Assembly: GCA_017556745.1 (NCBI GenBank)
Contig: JAFYMF010000048.1
Location: 1 to 47,337 of the forward strand
Reading direction: 5' to 3'
DNA length: 47,337 bases
DNA from: Clostridia bacterium
Lineage (GTDB): Bacteria; Bacillota; Clostridia; Oscillospirales; CAG-272
Shown: positions 7,641 through 15,786 of the stretch, one piece after another
How positions within the stretch are numbered: position 1 is the first letter of the stretch
Layout: the number at the start of each line of letters is the position of its first letter
Program-made: the position numbers and the translations under genes
The notes under the pieces: model-generated
What the model was told of the DNA's origin: nothing
The model's database searches: none
The model's input: only the letters and a program-made list of their open reading frames with translations

Positions 7641-9473
7641 ATGAAAACTTCATCAAAAACTTTCAAAAACCAAAGCACCAAAATAACTTTGTCATCTACC
7701 GCTTTTATGCTGAAAAGATGTTGTTGTGAAAAAAACGGAAGGGTATATATTTTTTTTCAAAGTATAATATCTTTATTAAATGTTATGCCGACTATTGTTT
7801 CCGTTTTGATTCCTGGACTTATTCTCAATGAATTGGTGGGCAACAAACGTATCAATGTTCTTTCGGTATATGTAGGTATAACCATAATAATACCATTAGT
7901 ACACCAAGTTATCAATTCGATATTAACAAAACGACTAGCTACCATAAATCTTGCTTTGACAGTAAAGCTAAAAAAAGATTTCAATGAATATGTTGCAGAC
8001 ATGGATTATGAGACCCTTGAGAATCCGGAAATTCAAACTTTACGAACAAGGGTACGTGGAACCTTTATCCAACCACTCAATACAGCTAATAAAGTTATTA
8101 ATTTAATATCAACAATAGTTTCATTTCTATCAATATCTGCAATAATAGCAACACTAAATCCAATAATAATTGTTGTTGTTTCAAGTGTTGTACTTGCCAA
8201 TTCGTTAATCACAAAAAAATTAAACATAATACAATATTTAAACGGTAAGGAAATTAGTCGTTGTGACAGAGCTCTACTACCTTTTCAAGGTATATTAGTT
8301 CAGCTAGTATATGCAAAAGAAATTCGATTGTTTAATTTAAAAGAATACTTTACTAATATAATATTAAAAAAAGAACAGGAAATTAATGAATACCGTTTAA
8401 AAGATGTGTGCAATCAAAATGTTGCCAATCTTGGATATTTGCTAATGAACCTTCTACAAAATATTTTCATGTACATCTACTTAATATATCAGGTTCTATT
8501 TAATAGCCTTCCGATTGGGAATATGACTATTTATATGACATCAATTGCACAGTTTTCCGGTTTATTAAGTTCAATTTTTAATGCATATACTGAACTATCA
8601 AAAGACAGTCTTAATATCCAAGAAATGATACATTTTTTCGAAATTTCACAGTCAACGCAGAATTTTGGATGTGAAACGCCTATCTTGAATGCCGATTCTA
8701 TAATAGAATTTAAAAATGTTTTTTTCAAATATCCCGGTGCGGAAAATTATGCAATAAACAATTTGAATATTAAGATTGAATTAAAAAATAGAATTTGTAT
8801 AGTTGGAGAAAATGGATCAGGTAAAACTACATTTGTTAACCTTCTTACGCGGCTATACGCACCAACAAAGGGAGAAATACTGTTAAATAACCGAAACATA
8901 AATGAATATGACTTAACTAAATACCAAGAACTGTTTTCTACGGTATTACAAGATTTTTGCCTTTACGAATTACCATTGTCCGATAACATTATTTTGGCAA
9001 ACGCTAGCAATAATTATCTTTTGAATAATGTTTTAAAAAAGACCGGTTTGTATTCGATGATAAAAGATTTACCACAAAAACATAACACCACTTTGGGCAA
9101 AATGGTAGATCCAGAAGGTATCATCCCATCTGGTGGTGAAGCTCAAAAAATTGCAATTGCTAGAGCACTATATCGTGACTCTCCAATTATGATTCTGGAT
9201 GAACCTACTGCGGCTTTGGATCCATTATCCGAACATGAAATCTATATGCAATTTCATCAAATGATAGAAGAAAAAACCGCTATACTTATTACTCACAGGC
9301 TATCTGCAGTCCAACTTTCAGATCTTGTTATCGTTTTTAGAAATGGCGAAGCCATTGAATATGGTACACACGCAGAACTTTACACAAGAGAAGGTATCTA
9401 TACCGAAATGTTTGATAAACAAGCTCAATTCTATCGCAATAATCCTACTGATTCATCGAAAAATCTTCAGTAG
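7641..9473 (+). CDS. ABC transporter, fused membrane and ATPase domains (probable peptide exporter)
   Basis: The 610-aa half-transporter has about six hydrophobic segments (residues ~40-320), then an ATPase domain with Walker A GENGSGKTT, Q-loop in VLQDF, a signature PSGGEAQK that departs from LSGGQ, Walker B PIMILDEPT, and switch His in LITHRL. No C39 peptidase domain precedes the membrane part, so leader removal must be done elsewhere or not at all. It most likely acts as a homodimer to export the mature peptide and may give self-protection. ATG 7641 is chosen; a TTG at 7635 is also in frame. The gene closes the cassette, since no co-directional gene follows for about 850 bp. Confidence 0.87.
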   Translation: MKTSSKTFKNQSTKITLSSTAFMLKRCCCEKNGRVYIFFQSIISLLNVMPTIVSVLIPGLILNELVGNKRINVLSVYVGITIIIPLVHQVINSILTKRLATINLALTVKLKKDFNEYVADMDYETLENPEIQTLRTRVRGTFIQPLNTANKVINLISTIVSFLSISAIIATLNPIIIVVVSSVVLANSLITKKLNIIQYLNGKEISRCDRALLPFQGILVQLVYAKEIRLFNLKEYFTNIILKKEQEINEYRLKDVCNQNVANLGYLLMNLLQNIFMYIYLIYQVLFNSLPIGNMTIYMTSIAQFSGLLSSIFNAYTELSKDSLNIQEMIHFFEISQSTQNFGCETPILNADSIIEFKNVFFKYPGAENYAINNLNIKIELKNRICIVGENGSGKTTFVNLLTRLYAPTKGEILLNNRNINEYDLTKYQELFSTVLQDFCLYELPLSDNIILANASNNYLLNNVLKKTGLYSMIKDLPQKHNTTLGKMVDPEGIIPSGGEAQKIAIARALYRDSPIMILDEPTAALDPLSEHEIYMQFHQMIEEKTAILITHRLSAVQLSDLVIVFRNGEAIEYGTHAELYTREGIYTEMFDKQAQFYRNNPTDSSKNLQ

Positions 9474-10239
9474 AAAATCATAATGTTTTGTTTGACTCAC
9501 AAGATATATATATCATTTAATTTTTTGATATCTTATCTGGAAAAAGCTAACTTTTTCGTCATATTTTACAAGGCTAACTACCGTACCATTTTGGTGAAAT
9601 CAATAAATTGGTAACATACACCTTCTATAAATAGGTGGTATATTTATGCAATTTAATCTTTGTTCAAAAATTTCAAGTATTAGCTACCATGCAAGAATTA
9701 ATTTTTGTTACACCTAGAATAAAGTAGTAGAGGCTATTTCGGTAACTGTCAGATTGTATTAGCGTACGGAAAAGAGAGAAATGTTTACTGGTGCTCTCGC
9801 TCTACTAAGATTACTTCTGTTTCCTCACATTGAGATTTAAGGACTAGATAGAAAAGTAATAGAAAGGTAGGTTTAGTTGTTCCGGTACGTTCTGTTCCAA
9901 GAAAAGCTTTATTCGGATGAGAATAAATGCTATGCCGTTTTCGAAATAAAGGTAGAGAAAGTAAAATATCACTTATTGTCTCGGATTTTGCAGAAAATAT
10001 TTTTCTGCAAAGGAAGTGTGTCATAAATTTACATCAAGACAACTTGTACCAATACATCTTTATAATGTCATTGAAGATTTTCTATGATTAGAATACCTTA
10101 CTAATGATTAGAAAATTATCATATATACCCGAAATAAAAACAAATAGATGTATATAGAGTGAAAAAATGATTTTTTATCCTTACAATATTTTCGTATAGC
10201 TACCAATTATCTTTACACAACAAAATATTAAATGATCAA
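9474..10239. other. AT-rich gene-poor stretch at the end of the cassette
   Basis: No convincing gene is seen. One 23-codon frame (9646-9717) has an AGGTGG nine bases upstream of its ATG and encodes two Cys, but nothing else supports it. A minus-strand frame at 9785-10024 (79 codons) has no recognisable domain. A 10-bp direct repeat ATGATTAGAA occurs at about 10084 and 10104. The stretch may be degenerated DNA at an island junction. Confidence 0.5.
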
Positions 10240-10282
10240 ATGCTTACTATGTGGCTTTTTTCGCCATATAGTAAGCATTTTT
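10240..10282. terminator. Strong bidirectional-type hairpin before the mobile module
   Basis: A 16-bp stem pairs ATGCTTACTATGTGGC (10240-10255) with GCCATATAGTAAGCAT (10263-10278), with one G-T wobble, followed on the plus strand by TTTTCT and flanked by AAA on the other side. It isolates the sigma-factor gene from upstream transcription and also could end an antisense transcript. Confidence 0.7.
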
Positions 10283-10318
10283 CTATTTACGACCATAGAT
10301 TTCGAGGTCCTCCACCCG

Positions 10319-10344
10319 AGTGATTTTACATACAAAAAATCACT
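10319..10344 (+). promoter_or_regulatory. Inverted repeat just upstream of the sigma-factor gene
   Basis: AGTGATTTT (10319-10327) and AAAATCACT (10336-10344) form a perfect 9-bp inverted repeat ending five bases before the AGGAGG ribosome site at 10349-10354. It could be an operator or a translation-controlling hairpin. Confidence 0.4.
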
Positions 10345-10364
10345 ACACAGGAGGAAAACTATCT

Positions 10365-10865
10365 ATGGATAAATACTATCCGAAAAACATTGATCCACGC
10401 CCACACAGAAGGCATAACAAAGATAATCCGTATACCATTTTTACGGTCGGTATAAACACCGATACACCACATTACTACGTATCATTCAAGGATGGGCAAG
10501 GTGTTCGTATTTGTATGGAGATTGATAAAAGCATATATGAAATTTTTGATAAATTTGAGCTTGAGGATCTGTCGTATCTTAATGAGGTGGACAGGCATTA
10601 TGAGCACTCCGAGCTTACCGAGATAACCCTTAACAGACGAGCTGTTGTTACAGTGGAGCTTGTAGAAGACATAGTAGAATTTGACGCATTACATACTGCT
10701 ATCAAAAAACTTCCGAGAGTTCAGAGAAACCGACTTATGCTTTACTATTTTTATGATATGACTTTGGATGAAATAGCAGAGCGAGAAAAGTGCAGTGTAC
10801 AAGCTGTAAGTAAATCTATTCTCGATGCAGAAAAGAATTTAATAAAATTTTTGAGTGAGGGTTGA
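10365..10865 (+). CDS. Sigma-70-family RNA polymerase sigma factor-like protein (mobile-element type)
   Basis: A 166-aa protein. The C-terminal 60 residues match sigma region 4: 'LPRVQRNRLMLYYFYDMTLDEIAEREKCSVQAVSKSILDAEK' in shortened form gives the helix-turn-helix that contacts a -35 element. The N-terminal half is not a normal sigma region 2 and instead resembles the leader of sigma-like regulators carried by clostridial integrative elements, where they may drive recombination or conjugation genes. The track frame extends to GTG 10320, but ATG 10365 with AGGAGG at 10349-10354 is clearly the start. A strong terminator follows, so it is a single-gene transcript. Confidence 0.8.
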   Translation: MDKYYPKNIDPRPHRRHNKDNPYTIFTVGINTDTPHYYVSFKDGQGVRICMEIDKSIYEIFDKFELEDLSYLNEVDRHYEHSELTEITLNRRAVVTVELVEDIVEFDALHTAIKKLPRVQRNRLMLYYFYDMTLDEIAEREKCSVQAVSKSILDAEKNLIKFLSEG

Positions 10866-10886
10866 AAAAGTACTCTCCGAGTGAGG

Positions 10887-10934
10887 AAACAGGTGAGGAA
10901 CAACGGATAGTCCTTCACCTGTTTATCTTTTTTC
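10887..10934 (+). terminator. Rho-independent terminator of the sigma-factor gene
   Basis: AAACAGGTGAGGA (10887-10899) pairs with TCCTTCACCTGTTT (10911-10924) with one bulged base, followed by ATCTTTTTT. It lies 22 bp after the stop codon. Confidence 0.85.
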
Positions 10935-11348
10935 GGTAAACGAGTGTTCCTTGACAACCGAATACCATTCATCAAATACTTTCCTATTGCTTTTGTTAAA
11001 AGCATAAGCTACTTTAGCTACTGCGCCATGATCTGCAGAATAAGGACAACAGGATTTCACCATCTTATTATACGGTCTGTGATTGCCGTTCTTGCAGGGA
11101 GCGATAAAAGTGACTATGAGCATCGGGTAGCTCCCAATGTGGCAATGATCGGCAATAGGGATAATGATACTCCCGTCCAGCCACAGTCCGAGCGTGATAA
11201 GCGATATTCCGGCGTGAAGCCGTCGCAGGCAATGGGGGCGGTTGCGTGAGAACCACGTGAGGGTGAGATTCCCGTGAGGCTGATACGCTGTCAGCCGTTT
11301 GGTGATTTCCTATTTGAAATTCGGGCGTCGAGGACAAATAGAATTTCT
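10935..11348. other. Non-coding stretch with nested inverted repeats
   Basis: Short frames exist on both strands (66-101 codons) but overlap each other, lack ribosome sites and show no domain. A nested structure is visible: ATTGCCG (11082-11088) with CGGCAAT (11150-11156), enclosing GGGAGC (11097-11102) with GCTCCC (11130-11135). This could be a structured RNA or a protein-binding site of the element. It may also be a remnant of a lost gene. Confidence 0.35.
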
Positions 11349-11383
11349 AAAAAAGGCCAAGCGAGTTCTTAGCCGCTTGACCT
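11349..11383 (-). terminator. Rho-independent terminator reading leftward
   Basis: On the minus strand AGGTCAAGCG (11383-11374) pairs with CGCTTGGCCT (11363-11354, one G-T pair) and runs into TTTTTT (11354-11349). No minus-strand gene lies to its right, so it must end an antisense or read-through transcript, or act on the plus strand as a 5' hairpin of the toxin mRNA. Confidence 0.6.
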
Positions 11384-11424
11384 ACTACATAAACAAAGAT
11401 TATCTAAAAAAGAAAGGATAATAA

Positions 11425-11946
11425 ATGAATAACACATATTTGCGCGGAGAAATTTATCTCGCGGATTTAGGCGAAGGAGTCGGTTCTGAACAAAGAGGAC
11501 GACGGCCAGTTATTATTGTTCAAAATGATATGGGTAATAAGTTTAGTAATACGCTTATTATTGCCGCTATTTCAAGCTCAATAAAGCACAAATCACATCT
11601 GCCTACCCACCATATAATAAATGCGGGTAACGGTCTGACCAGCAATTCTGTAATGCTCTTGGAACAGATACGAACAATAGATAAAAGCCGAATAATAAGA
11701 TACATAGGACATATTGATCCCAAGCACATTGCCGCAATAGAATTTTCATTGGCAATAAGCTTGGGATTTATTAGTCCCGATGATAAATCAATTACAATGT
11801 GCCTTTGTGATGACTGTATTACTAAGTTTGCTAACAAAAAAGTGTTTTCTGTACAGAAGGCTCGCACATTGAAAAAGGCAGGGATTTGTGTCTGCTGTCT
11901 CGAGAAATCTAAGCACTTTTATAAGATCACACAAAAACGTAGATAG
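11425..11946 (+). CDS. MazF/PemK-family endoribonuclease toxin with Cys-rich C-terminal tail
   Basis: The 173-aa protein begins with the MazF core: YLRGEIYLADLGEGVGSEQRG, RRPVIIVQND, the strand 'NTLIIAAISSS', and LLEQIRTIDKSRI, which corresponds to the catalytic Arg/Thr-containing regions of this family. MazF cuts single-stranded RNA at short sequences. Residues ~125-173 are an extra tail with CLCDDC and CVCC, resembling a small metal-binding knuckle. No MazE-type antitoxin gene precedes it; the only small neighbour is the 57-aa gene downstream. It has AAAGGA upstream of ATG. It could be a free-standing nuclease used by the element rather than a classic toxin-antitoxin pair. Confidence 0.82.
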   Translation: MNNTYLRGEIYLADLGEGVGSEQRGRRPVIIVQNDMGNKFSNTLIIAAISSSIKHKSHLPTHHIINAGNGLTSNSVMLLEQIRTIDKSRIIRYIGHIDPKHIAAIEFSLAISLGFISPDDKSITMCLCDDCITKFANKKVFSVQKARTLKKAGICVCCLEKSKHFYKITQKRR

Positions 11947-11970
11947 CCATTAAATTTGAAAGGAGACCTT

Positions 11971-12144
11971 ATGCAAAACACATACGAAATAAACAGAACT
12001 ATCAAGAACGATACAAGTGTTGAAACTCTCTATATTGTTGACGGTGAAAAGGTAGTTGTCAAAAGCATATTTGGCACTCGCCCATACGCTGACGTCTTAA
12101 GAGAGATAATATATCTTAAAACTACGAACGAAAAATTGGCATAA
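11971..12144 (+). CDS. Small protein of a mobile element, unknown function (57 aa)
   Basis: ATG 11971 has AAAGGAG at 11959-11965 and starts 24 bp after the MazF-like gene, so they share an operon. The 57-aa product is a small alpha/beta protein, with strands such as 'VETLYIVDGEKVVVKSIF' followed by a helix 'VLREIIYLKT'. It carries no DNA-binding motif that I can identify. Its place raises the possibility that it is the antitoxin or a recombination accessory factor. I do not recognise a family with certainty. Confidence 0.6.
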   Translation: MQNTYEINRTIKNDTSVETLYIVDGEKVVVKSIFGTRPYADVLREIIYLKTTNEKLA

Positions 12145-12224
12145 TTGATTCTGCAGAACACGGATGATATAATTACTGCGAGAACAATATGTCATGTGGT
12201 TTTGCAAGTGCAAGGAGGTAAAAT

Positions 12225-13859
12225 ATGATGATGCAAGATACATATGACGTAGGAATTTACTGCAGACTTTCACGTGACGACAATAACGGAAGTTTGGAAA
12301 GCATGAGCATAGCTAATCAGAAACAAATACTCTCCGATTACGTTCGCGAAAAAGGTTGGGAGATCTGTGATATTTACATTGATGACGGGTACTCCGGGAC
12401 AAATTTCAACAGACCTGATTTCAAACGTATGATGGCTGATATCGAATCGGGAAGAATCAACTGTGTAGTAACAAAAGATCTTTCAAGACTTGGACGAAAC
12501 TATGCTAAGGTCGGTTATTATACGGATGAGTTCTTCGTCGAAAACGGTATCAGATTTATCGCCGTAAACGATAGCTATGATTCATTACGCGAAGAAGAAA
12601 ATGAGATTGCTCCCTTTAAGAACGTACTTAACGAGTGGTATCCGAGAGACATATCCAAGAAAGTGCGACAGGTTAAAAAATCAAGCGCACAGCAGGGAAA
12701 GTTTATGGGAAGTCAAGCACCGTACGGATACCGTAAATCCCCACTTGATAAACACGTGCTTGAAATTGATCCTTATGCGGCAAATATTATGCGCAGAATA
12801 TTCAGCGAATTTGCCGCAGGTGACAGCGCACGTAAGATAGCTGATAGGCTAAATGCAGAGGGTGTAGATTCTCCGAGGTTTTACTTTTCTCAGTTCCCAG
12901 GCGGTCAACATCCGAGAGCAACGGATAAGAACCATTGGGGGAGTGCATCGATTATGCAAATGCTCCGTAATCAAGTTTACATAGGAAATATGGTACAAGG
13001 TAAACGCCGTGTGGCATCCTTTAAGACTAAAAAGTTTGTTGCCATATCTCCCGACCGTTGGATCGCTGTGGAAGGCACCCACGAGCCTCTGATCGACATT
13101 GACACATGGGATAGAGTTCAGCATAGGCTCGATAACAAAATGCACCGTGGACGCCAAATGAGCAAGGACAAGGACGTAGCACTTTTCTCCGGTATTCTGA
13201 AATGTGCCGATTGCGGTTCCAATCTTTCTCACTCAGCTAAGGTGACTAATAACAACACTATTGGTTACTACCGTTGCAGTCGTTATCTCAACAATGGAAA
13301 GACAGCTTGTTCAACCCATTGTATAAAAGAATCGGCGTTAAAGGCGTTTGTTCTTAACGATATACGATACCACGCGAGACTTGCAGCAGCAGAACACGAA
13401 CTTATTGCCCACGAGTTATCAGATGCTATGAACCGTAACGGTGTAGCAGAAAAACGTCAGTTAGAGACTACGATCCACGAACTGCAGAACAGGCTTGATA
13501 CCATCGATAAAAATATCAAGTCTTTGTATGAAGATAAATGCTCGGGTAAATTACCCGAAGCGATATTCAATTCACTGATGAGTGGCTATATTAATGAGCA
13601 AGCTGAGCTTAGTGAGAAAAAATCTGCATTAAATGAAACATTGACCAAATACAAGGATGCAGACAGAGATATCAAAAAGTGGCTTGACCTTGTGGAGCAA
13701 TACAAAGATATAACCGAACTTACGAGAGCAATCGTATATTTGCTGATAGACCACATTGAGGTGGGAGAAACCGCGAACGGATTTGACGGTATTCAAGAGG
13801 TAACGATTCATTACCGTTTCATCGGGAATTTATTAAACCCGACTCAGAAAGCAGGGTGA
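12225..13859 (+). CDS. Large serine recombinase (integrase/resolvase superfamily)
   Basis: A 544-aa recombinase. The N-terminal catalytic domain has YCRLSRDD with the nucleophile Ser16, then DDGYSGTNFNRPDF and TKDLSRLGRNY, the standard active-site arginines. The recombinase domain follows (PYGYRKSP ... AGDSARKIADRLN), then a zinc ribbon with CADCG and CSRYLNNGKTACS, then a long coiled coil (~390-480) and a C-terminal domain like DUF4368. It resembles TndX/Tn4451-type recombinases of clostridial transposons. The start is ATG 12225 after AAGGAGGT at 12212-12219. It should cut and join the ends of this element, but the attachment sites cannot be delimited without a copy of the empty site. Confidence 0.92.
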   Translation: MMMQDTYDVGIYCRLSRDDNNGSLESMSIANQKQILSDYVREKGWEICDIYIDDGYSGTNFNRPDFKRMMADIESGRINCVVTKDLSRLGRNYAKVGYYTDEFFVENGIRFIAVNDSYDSLREEENEIAPFKNVLNEWYPRDISKKVRQVKKSSAQQGKFMGSQAPYGYRKSPLDKHVLEIDPYAANIMRRIFSEFAAGDSARKIADRLNAEGVDSPRFYFSQFPGGQHPRATDKNHWGSASIMQMLRNQVYIGNMVQGKRRVASFKTKKFVAISPDRWIAVEGTHEPLIDIDTWDRVQHRLDNKMHRGRQMSKDKDVALFSGILKCADCGSNLSHSAKVTNNNTIGYYRCSRYLNNGKTACSTHCIKESALKAFVLNDIRYHARLAAAEHELIAHELSDAMNRNGVAEKRQLETTIHELQNRLDTIDKNIKSLYEDKCSGKLPEAIFNSLMSGYINEQAELSEKKSALNETLTKYKDADRDIKKWLDLVEQYKDITELTRAIVYLLIDHIEVGETANGFDGIQEVTIHYRFIGNLLNPTQKAG

Positions 13860-13894
13860 ATAAATTTTTATGAAAAATATCAGGAAAAAGAGAA

Positions 13895-13925
13895 AAGGCA
13901 CTCTCGGTAAAACCGAAAATGCCTT
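13895..13925 (+). terminator. Hairpin after the recombinase gene
   Basis: AAGGCA (13895-13900) pairs with TGCCTT (13920-13925), enclosing TCGGT and ACCGA (13904-13916) around an AAA loop. The T-run is poor, so it may be a terminator or part of the element end. It starts about 35 bp after the stop codon. Confidence 0.45.
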
Positions 13926-13995
13926 ATATTCAGTAAGCACAATGCCGATCCGACCAAAGATTCGTTGTGTCTTACCAAAACTCCCTAAAATGAAT

Positions 13996-14027
13996 ATAAC
14001 CAACGACTCGTATGAGTCGTTGGTTAT
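13996..14027 (-). terminator. Perfect 14-bp palindrome directly after tRNA-Ser
   Basis: ATAACCAACGACTC (13996-14009) and GAGTCGTTGGTTAT (14014-14027) form a perfect stem with a GTAT loop, beginning at the base after the tRNA CCA end. On the minus strand it is followed by ATTCATTTT. It is most simply the tRNA terminator, although a perfect palindrome at an element edge could also be a recombination target. Confidence 0.6.
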
Positions 14028-14119
14028 TGGCGGAGAAGGAGAGATTCGAACTCTCGAACCGCTTTTAACGGTTACACGATTTCCAGTCGTGCGCCCTCGA
14101 CCAACTAGGCGACTTCTCC
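14028..14119 (-). tRNA. tRNA-Ser (anticodon GGA)
   Basis: On the minus strand the acceptor arm GGAGAAG (14119-14113) pairs with CTTCTCC (14038-14032), followed by discriminator G and an encoded CCA (14030-14028). The anticodon loop reads CTGGAAA in an ACGA/TCGT stem, giving GGA for serine UCC/UCU. A long variable arm (AACCG...CGGTT) is present, as expected of a type II tRNA, and the T arm contains GTTCGAATC. Length with CCA is 92 nt. Confidence 0.96.
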
Positions 14120-14158
14120 AGGTCGATGAATGATATTCAGTTCATATCCGACCCTGAC

Positions 14159-14187
14159 ATTATATCACATAATATTTGTTAAGTCAA
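14159..14187 (-). promoter_or_regulatory. Promoter of tRNA-Ser
   Basis: On the minus strand TTGACT (14187-14182), a 17-bp spacer and TATAAT (14164-14159) lie about 40 bp before the tRNA 5' end. This is near-consensus for the housekeeping sigma factor. Confidence 0.8.
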
Positions 14188-14232
14188 GTAGAAAATGCGT
14201 TATTTTTTAAATAAAATGACATTTTTTTAGTT

Positions 14233-15534
14233 TTAGTATATTGTCCTCAGTATAAGAGGCTTCTTTGTCGGTGCAGAATCTGAAAAAGAAAAGGCGGAAT
14301 CGGCAAATTCGCGGGCGCGTGACAGCTTTTCCTTATCACTTGCTTCAATATTACAGAGAATATCACCGGCAGAAACCTTATCACCGATCTTGCATTTGAG
14401 AATGACACCTGCCGCAGGGTCTACCGCATCTGTTTTCTTTTCCCGTCCGGCTCCTGCCATAAGAGCGGCTCTGCCTATCATCTCTGCGTTAATAGACTCT
14501 ATATAACCATCTCGGGGACTTGTTATGCTGATAACATTTTCGGCAGTGGGCAGAAGGGAAGTGTCTTCGGTAACTTCGGGGTTGCCACCGACCTGTGCGA
14601 TAAATTCACTAAGCTTCGCTTTTGCTCTGCCGCTGTCAAGTATCTCCTCTGCCATAGCACGGCAAATGTCAAGCTCACCCTTGCCGCTGAGATACATCAT
14701 CTGTGCGGCGATTTCAAGGCATATTTCTCTTGTGTCGGTCGGCCCCTTACCTGAGAGGACGTCTATTGCTTCTTTTACCTCAGGTGCGTTACCTGCCGCA
14801 AGTCCCAGAGGAGTCGACATATCGGTAACCAGAGCACACATCTTTCTTCCATTGGATTTTCCTATATCAACCATGACCCCGGCAAGCTCTGCCGCTTTTT
14901 CCACTGTGCGCATAAATGCTCCGTTGCCGCATTTTACGTCAAGGACTATACAGTCTGCACCTGACGCCAGCTTTTTACTCATAATGCTTGATGCGATAAG
15001 TGGGATGCTGTCAATGGTGGCGGTAACGTCACGGAGGGCGTATAGAATCTTATCTGCAGGGGCAAGATTACCGCTTTGAGCGGATATACACATTCCTATC
15101 TTGTCAACCGCGGTAAAGAATTCATCTGTGGAAAGTTCTACCTTACAACCCGGGATAGATGCGATCTTGTCAACCGTTCCTCCGGTAATACCGAGACCAC
15201 GGCCGGACAATTTGGCTACCTTTATTCCGGCACATGAGACGATAGGAGCGATGATAAGTGATGTTTTATCCCCCACACCGCCTGTACTGTGCTTGTCAGC
15301 GGTGATACCGTTAATGCGGGAGGTGTCTACCGTGTCTCCCGACTCGGCCATGGCGGCGGTAAGTGCTACCGTTTCACTGTGGTTAAGTCCTCTGATAAAT
15401 GCCGCCATAAGCCATGCGGAGATCATATAATCGGGAATGTTTCCATTTACCATCTCGGTGATAAAACAGCGGATCTCCTCCTCGGTGTGCTCTCCGCCGT
15501 CTCTTTTCTTTTCTATAAAATCGCTTATTCTCAC
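14233..15534 (-). CDS. Pyrimidine-nucleoside (thymidine) phosphorylase
   Basis: The 433-aa enzyme reversibly splits thymidine, deoxyuridine or uridine with phosphate into base and (deoxy)ribose-1-phosphate for nucleoside salvage. Characteristic is the glycine-rich phosphate-binding motif KHSTGGVGDKTSLI, then KLSGRGLGITGGT and the DVKCGNGAFM stretch, with a C-terminal beta-rich domain. Length fits the family. The start is GTG 15534 (residues VRISDFIEKKRDG), because GGAGG lies at the correct distance on the minus strand; the longer frame to 15570 has no ribosome site. Distinguishing deoA from pdp is not possible by eye. It is monocistronic and faces tRNA-Ser. Confidence 0.9.
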   Translation of the reverse strand: MRISDFIEKKRDGGEHTEEEIRCFITEMVNGNIPDYMISAWLMAAFIRGLNHSETVALTAAMAESGDTVDTSRINGITADKHSTGGVGDKTSLIIAPIVSCAGIKVAKLSGRGLGITGGTVDKIASIPGCKVELSTDEFFTAVDKIGMCISAQSGNLAPADKILYALRDVTATIDSIPLIASSIMSKKLASGADCIVLDVKCGNGAFMRTVEKAAELAGVMVDIGKSNGRKMCALVTDMSTPLGLAAGNAPEVKEAIDVLSGKGPTDTREICLEIAAQMMYLSGKGELDICRAMAEEILDSGRAKAKLSEFIAQVGGNPEVTEDTSLLPTAENVISITSPRDGYIESINAEMIGRAALMAGAGREKKTDAVDPAAGVILKCKIGDKVSAGDILCNIEASDKEKLSRAREFADSAFSFSDSAPTKKPLILRTIY

Positions 15535-15667
15535 GTTATAAATCCTCCGATAAAAATATCGCATATTCAAAGACAGTATATAACACTATGTCTACCTATG
15601 TCAACGAAAAAAACGTGTAAAAAGTCATTTTTGAAATGTAAAAAATATGTGAATTTGCACGTTATAC

Positions 15668-15696
15668 TTGAAAAAATCGGTGTATAACTGTACAAT
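15668..15696 (+). promoter_or_regulatory. Promoter of the tandem epimerase operon
   Basis: TTGAAA (15668-15673), 17-bp spacer, TACAAT (15691-15696), followed by a leader of about 85 nt before ATG 15787. Confidence 0.6.
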
Positions 15697-15786
15697 GATA
15701 TGTAGGGAAGTATTGTGGTGTAATGTGTGTACTGCAGACTTTCTTATACATAATGACTTAATTTATCCCCAAAGGAGATTTTAGAA

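Noticed and set aside
9785..10024. 79-codon minus-strand frame in the gap after the ABC gene
   Set aside because: No ribosome site, no recognised domain, and low-complexity composition; probably chance or a remnant.
10944..11249. 101-codon plus-strand frame and overlapping minus-strand frames
   Set aside because: They overlap each other and a structured region; no start signal or domain.
13870..14133. 87-codon frame after the recombinase
   Set aside because: It runs through the tRNA-Ser gene on the opposite strand and a palindrome; no ribosome site.
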